A DNA stretch of 64,000 nucleotides, from the NCBI RefSeq assembly GCF_009389715.1, contig NC_052392.1, positions 36,691,360 to 36,755,359 of the forward strand, given 5' to 3'. Numbering within the stretch: the first letter of the stretch is position 1; each line of letters starts with the position of its first letter. Shown piece by piece: positions 60,321 through 64,000 of the stretch. A program made the translations under genes and the position numbers. The DNA is from Phoenix dactylifera (lineage: Eukaryota; Streptophyta; Magnoliopsida; Arecales; Arecaceae). The notes under the pieces were generated by a model, which saw nothing but the letters and a program-made list of their open reading frames with translations, had not been told where the DNA came from and did no database searches.

Positions 60321-62527
60321 TTAATTGTTCTCTTGCAAATTAGGCTGGATTGGTTGCACATGGAAGGCTAGTGGCATCTGGGATGCAAAATCCCGATCTT
60401 TTGGGGGATATCCAAGCTCCAATTCCCTTACATTTGCATCCATTGCCAATTCCTGGTGGCGCTGTGAAAAGAAAGATAATTATTTCAGTTATGAAAAAGA
60501 GAAAGACTGCTGAATTGCAAGTAATATCCACAATAAGCAGTAACTGCAATACATGATATGGTAACCAAGATGATGTTAACACTCTGACTGCTGAGTAATC
60601 TCACTACATGAAGCAACCTAAGTTATGTGCAGTGTAAGGGAGGCAGATGCAACGGAAACAAAGATGATGCATGCTAAAATGTAAACATGACCTTGATGCA
60701 TCCATTATCTAAAACTTTCTAAGACAGTCAAATCATGGGCAAGAAATGATAGAATTTTAAAATAGTCATTCAGTTTAAGAATATGTACGTATGTACGTAC
60801 ATACATATGTACAAACGTACGTAGGTACGTTCGTAGGTACGTACATAGATACATTCACATAGGTATGTACGTAAATAGGTAACTTATGTATGTAGGTATG
60901 TATGCATGTATGTATGTATGTACAAAAGTATGTATGCACATGTATATACGAAAGCATGTATGTACATGTATGTACAAAAGCATGTATTTGCGAATGTACA
61001 TACATACATATGTATGTATCTATGTATGTATGTATGTACCTGGCCACGAAAGTGGAGAGGTGGAGAGCCAAATTTCTAATAAGTAAAAAAAACTCAAAGT
61101 AGCCCTTTATTATCACTAAATACATATCACAGTTTATCATGATGCATCCAGTTTTGTTGTCCATGCATAAGAAGTGAATCCTTTGCATATAATTTGAAAC
61201 TTAAAAAGCTCATCTGATTAAGGGATTACCAATAGATAAGTCAGATGTTTGTTCTCCTCTTCCAGCAATCTCTCCTGCAAATTATGAATTTAAACAACCA
61301 TAGAAGTTTATCTAAATTATTAAAAGGAAAATAACAGACTGGGCAAAATAAGAGAACAGATTCATCCAGTCCTTGAATCATACATTTTTCTTGAGCTTCT
61401 TCAAGTACTCCATCTGTGACAATAAAATAACTAATAAATAACAGTCCCGTGCACATAGGAACCTCTCGCAGCATTTACATGATAAATCAAACACACACAC
61501 ACAAACACCTGCTTATCCCGAACTCCGATGAGACCATTCTGGAGGGCATCTTCAATTGGAATGAGTTCCTTTGGGTGCAGTGAGTTCAGATCCTCACCCT
61601 TCAAATGCCTAACGATCACCAGGCAGAAATCACCATTAAACACCAAATAAAACAAAATCAGACAGCAGAAAGAGGTAAAATAAATGAAAAAACAGTATTC
61701 CAAAATAAACCTCAGCTCGATCTGCATGTTGTCGTTCTCTTTCTTGATCCGGTCGATCTCAGCACTCAGATTCTGTAACAGAATCCCAGAAATTAATCAA
61801 CAAATAGCTATGGTTCTCTTCTTTATCACTTCTTTCCATCTAAACATGAATTTATAACAACGCAAGAGGAAGAAAGACAAAAGAATAAAGCTTCTGAGAG
61901 GAATTTCCAGACGTTCGTAAGCCAGTTGCAAAATTTCTCCTTTTTGTCACTTCCATTCATCAAATTGGTTCTTCTTTTCAAATATACATTCTCTTATCGC
62001 TTCGTTTCAGCAATACATGAAACTAACACATTTGGCTCAGGTTCCCCAAGGGCTATTCACAGATTCGGCACCAAGTTGCAAAATTTCTCTTTTTTTATCA
62101 CTTCCATTCATAAAAAAACGATTTTTTTTTCTGAACATAAAAAACAGCAAGCAATAGGGTTAAATCCGAGACCTACCTCGTGCCGGGCATCCCAAAGCTT
62201 CTTGCCGGAGTTATGCTGGTACCTCTCCAGCATGTGCGACAGCCTTCAATCCCATCAAATATAACGACAAAATGGTTAAAAGAAAAGGTAGAGAAAGAGA
62301 AAGAGACCGAGAGAGATAAAGGGGTGGGGGGAGTATTACGTGGCGGAGGAGCTGCAGTACTCGGACATCTTGCCGGAGCTGGAGAAGATGACGACGGAGA
62401 CCTGGGAGTCGCAGAGGACGCTGATCTCCCTGGCCTTCTTGATGATCCCATTCCGCCGCTTGGAGAAGGTTACTTGCCGGTTGGTGGAGTTCTCGATCCG
62501 CTTGATCTCAATCTTCCCTCGCCCCAT
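60321..62527 (-). CDS. PI: B-class MADS-box protein, GLOBOSA/PISTILLATA type
   Basis: Floral homeotic transcription factor; partners an AP3/DEF-type MADS protein and binds CArG boxes to specify the second and third whorls. Seven exons: 62340-62527, 62177-62243, 61711-61772, 61509-61608, 61384-61413, 61230-61274 and 60321-60461. Sizes are 188, 67, 62, 100, 30, 45 and 141 nt, the typical PI pattern, giving 210 residues. MADS domain 1-60 ([40 protein letters not shown]). I and K domains span about 61-170 ([54 protein letters not shown]). The C-terminal PI motif reads [16 protein letters not shown], with Leu where Phe is usual. Intron 6 holds a long tetranucleotide repeat. Confidence 0.96.
60780..61042. 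repeat. degenerate (GTAT/GTAC)n tetranucleotide array in GLO intron 6
   Basis: About 260 bp of TGTA-based 4-bp words, with runs of GTAT and blocks of GTAC, interrupted by single substitutions. It lies between exons 6 and 7 of the GLO gene. Confidence 0.9.
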
Positions 62528-63062
62528 TTTGGTCGCCGTCGCCGCCGCCCCCCTCCCTCACCGGAGAACACCGAAGAAGGAGAGCAAGATGGAGAAGAGA
62601 GAAAGGATGGATGAAGGCGGTGGTGGTGAGATGGGGAGAAAGATATAGGCGGAGGGGAGGAGAGGAGAAGGGAAGAGGCTTCCATCTTGGGGAAGGGGAG
62701 GACATGGCTTTCGGGGTGGTTCAGAACCGTCCTCTGGAAATGGAGGGTTGTGTACTCGTACAAGTCGAGTTTGATCGCGAAAGAAGAGATATCTAAACCA
62801 AAAAAAAAAAAGAGAGAGACAGAAAGGAACGTGCTTGCTTATGCTGCTGTTTAAAAGCCCATGCGTTGTGGAATGATTACATCTGAACCGGAACTCGAAT
62901 GCTGTGATAAACGTGACAAAATAAATATGTAGTTAATATGTAACTAAATATTATAAGTAAAAGTTATGCAGCAAACAAGCATAACAAAATTATGGATAAA
63001 AGTGGAATCCATCGATCTATTTTTATATTCAAATTTATTTAAATATAAATAAAAATTTACAC
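62528..63062. other. 5' region of the GLO gene
   Basis: Pyrimidine-rich on the gene strand close to the ATG (leader), then AT-rich DNA. I did not find a convincing TATA box or CArG box. Confidence 0.4.
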
Positions 63063-63110
63063 ATTCAACTATATTTATATTTATATTTATATTTATATTT
63101 ATATTTATAA
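63063..63110. repeat. (ATTTAT)n hexanucleotide array
   Basis: About seven perfect or near-perfect copies of ATTTAT, at the start of the AT-rich repeat array. Confidence 0.9.
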
Positions 63111-63179
63111 AAAAATAGATATGGACATCAATAGACAACTATTCGATTGGGTATCTGAATATTAGAAGCAAAAGTAGAT

Positions 63180-63900
63180 ATAATAATATCTATTCGATTC
63201 GGAAATAGATAGAAATTTGAGCATCCAATTAATGCATGTATCTATATTCATATCCGTAAAAAAAAAAAAATATGAATATAAATAGATACTATCCATATCA
63301 AAAAATTCAATTCTATATGTAATACTATTTAATTTTATATAGCACTCATAAACTTTTAAGAAAAATAATAACCATATTAATGTGCTATTAACTTAATTTT
63401 TCATCTACTTAGTAATATCTTTGATTATAGCCATAAAATTTAATTATCTGATTTATATCTATACTTTAAGTATCTGATTTATATATGTATTCATTTAAAA
63501 CAAATATTGATATGAATTTTTGCATTCGACTAGCATTCATATCCGTATCTATATTCGTCAAATAAAATAACTATGGATATCCGATCTGATTTCAACCCTA
63601 CCATATATTCGATTTTATTTGTAATTCTATTTAATTTTATGTAGCATATAATTTTTTAAAAAAAATGACCATATTAACATGCTATTAAGTTATCTTACAT
63701 TTAGTATTTTTTTTTTATACGCCATGCAATTTAATTATCCAACTTATGTCTATACTTTCAATATCTATTTTATATCTATATTTATTTAAAATAAATATAA
63801 ATATAAATTTTTCATGAGACTAACCTCCATATCTATATTTATATTTATTAAATAAAATAAATATAAATATAGATATATTGATATTCAATTTATATTCGAT
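63180..63900. repeat. tandem AT-rich repeat, about two units of 330 bp
   Basis: Two successive units (about 63200-63530 and 63535-63880) share CATATTAA(T/C)(G/A)TGCTATTAA, TTAGTA, ATTTAATTAT and TTTATATCTATA in the same order. The same family is found upstream of receptor kinase copies 1 and 2. No coding capacity. Confidence 0.6.
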
Positions 63901-64000
63901 CCATTTTTAGCTTTACACAAAACAGCGTACTGCTGTTATGCAATGTTGCTCGCCTAATATTTTTTTTAATTAAAAGGGGTTGTAATATTTACCTTCTACT

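Noticed and set aside
60775-61188. Open frame of 137 codons rich in Tyr, Ile, His and Thr in the GLO intron
   Set aside because: Translation of the tetranucleotide microsatellite, not a protein.

Overview
This is a plant nuclear window. It has intron-rich genes with GT/AG junctions, a GLOBOSA/PISTILLATA-type MADS-box gene, an Au-type SINE, plant TRIM retrotransposons, a MULE, a CACTA element, long AT-rich intergenic DNA and GC-rich single-exon receptor kinases. The B-class MADS protein and the GC-rich kinase genes suggest a monocot, most likely a palm. That placement is inferred, not proven.

Left part (1-22 kb). The 5' exons of a type I signal peptidase of the chloroplast processing peptidase type leave the window at the left edge (minus strand). 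A 482-bp MITE lies upstream of it. A seven-exon HROB-like gene (homologous recombination OB-fold protein) follows on the minus strand, with a 4.9-kb intron that carries a SINE. Next come a decayed MULE transposase, a tandem repeat, a LINE RNase H relic, and a complete six-exon amino acid permease (AAP type, minus strand) with a TATA box.

Centre (27-55 kb). Three plus-strand intronless genes encode SPARK/kinase receptor-like kinases of the At1g11050 type. Copies 1 and 2 lie in a tandem duplication (27209-36866 and 38363 to about 48640). Copy 3 (52996-54888) is more diverged. Within the duplication a tract of about 3 kb upstream of the kinases is identical apart from one homopolymer base, while the coding sequences beside it differ at several percent. 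That pattern suggests recent gene conversion. Transposons have since split the two halves: two head-to-head TRIMs and a triple-LTR TRIM array in half A, and a CACTA element carrying PIP5K exons in half B. A 2.39-kb solo LTR is shared by both halves.

Right part (55-64 kb). There is an LTR-like block with a 40-bp minisatellite, long CA/CT microsatellites, an inverted stray copy of GLO exon 2 plus part of its intron, the complete seven-exon GLO/PI gene (minus strand), and an array of AT-rich repeats.

The genes do not form a pathway. The organising theme is a receptor-kinase cluster being reshaped by duplication, conversion and transposons. Exon joins were read by eye from splice sites, phase and protein family knowledge; no alignment was run.
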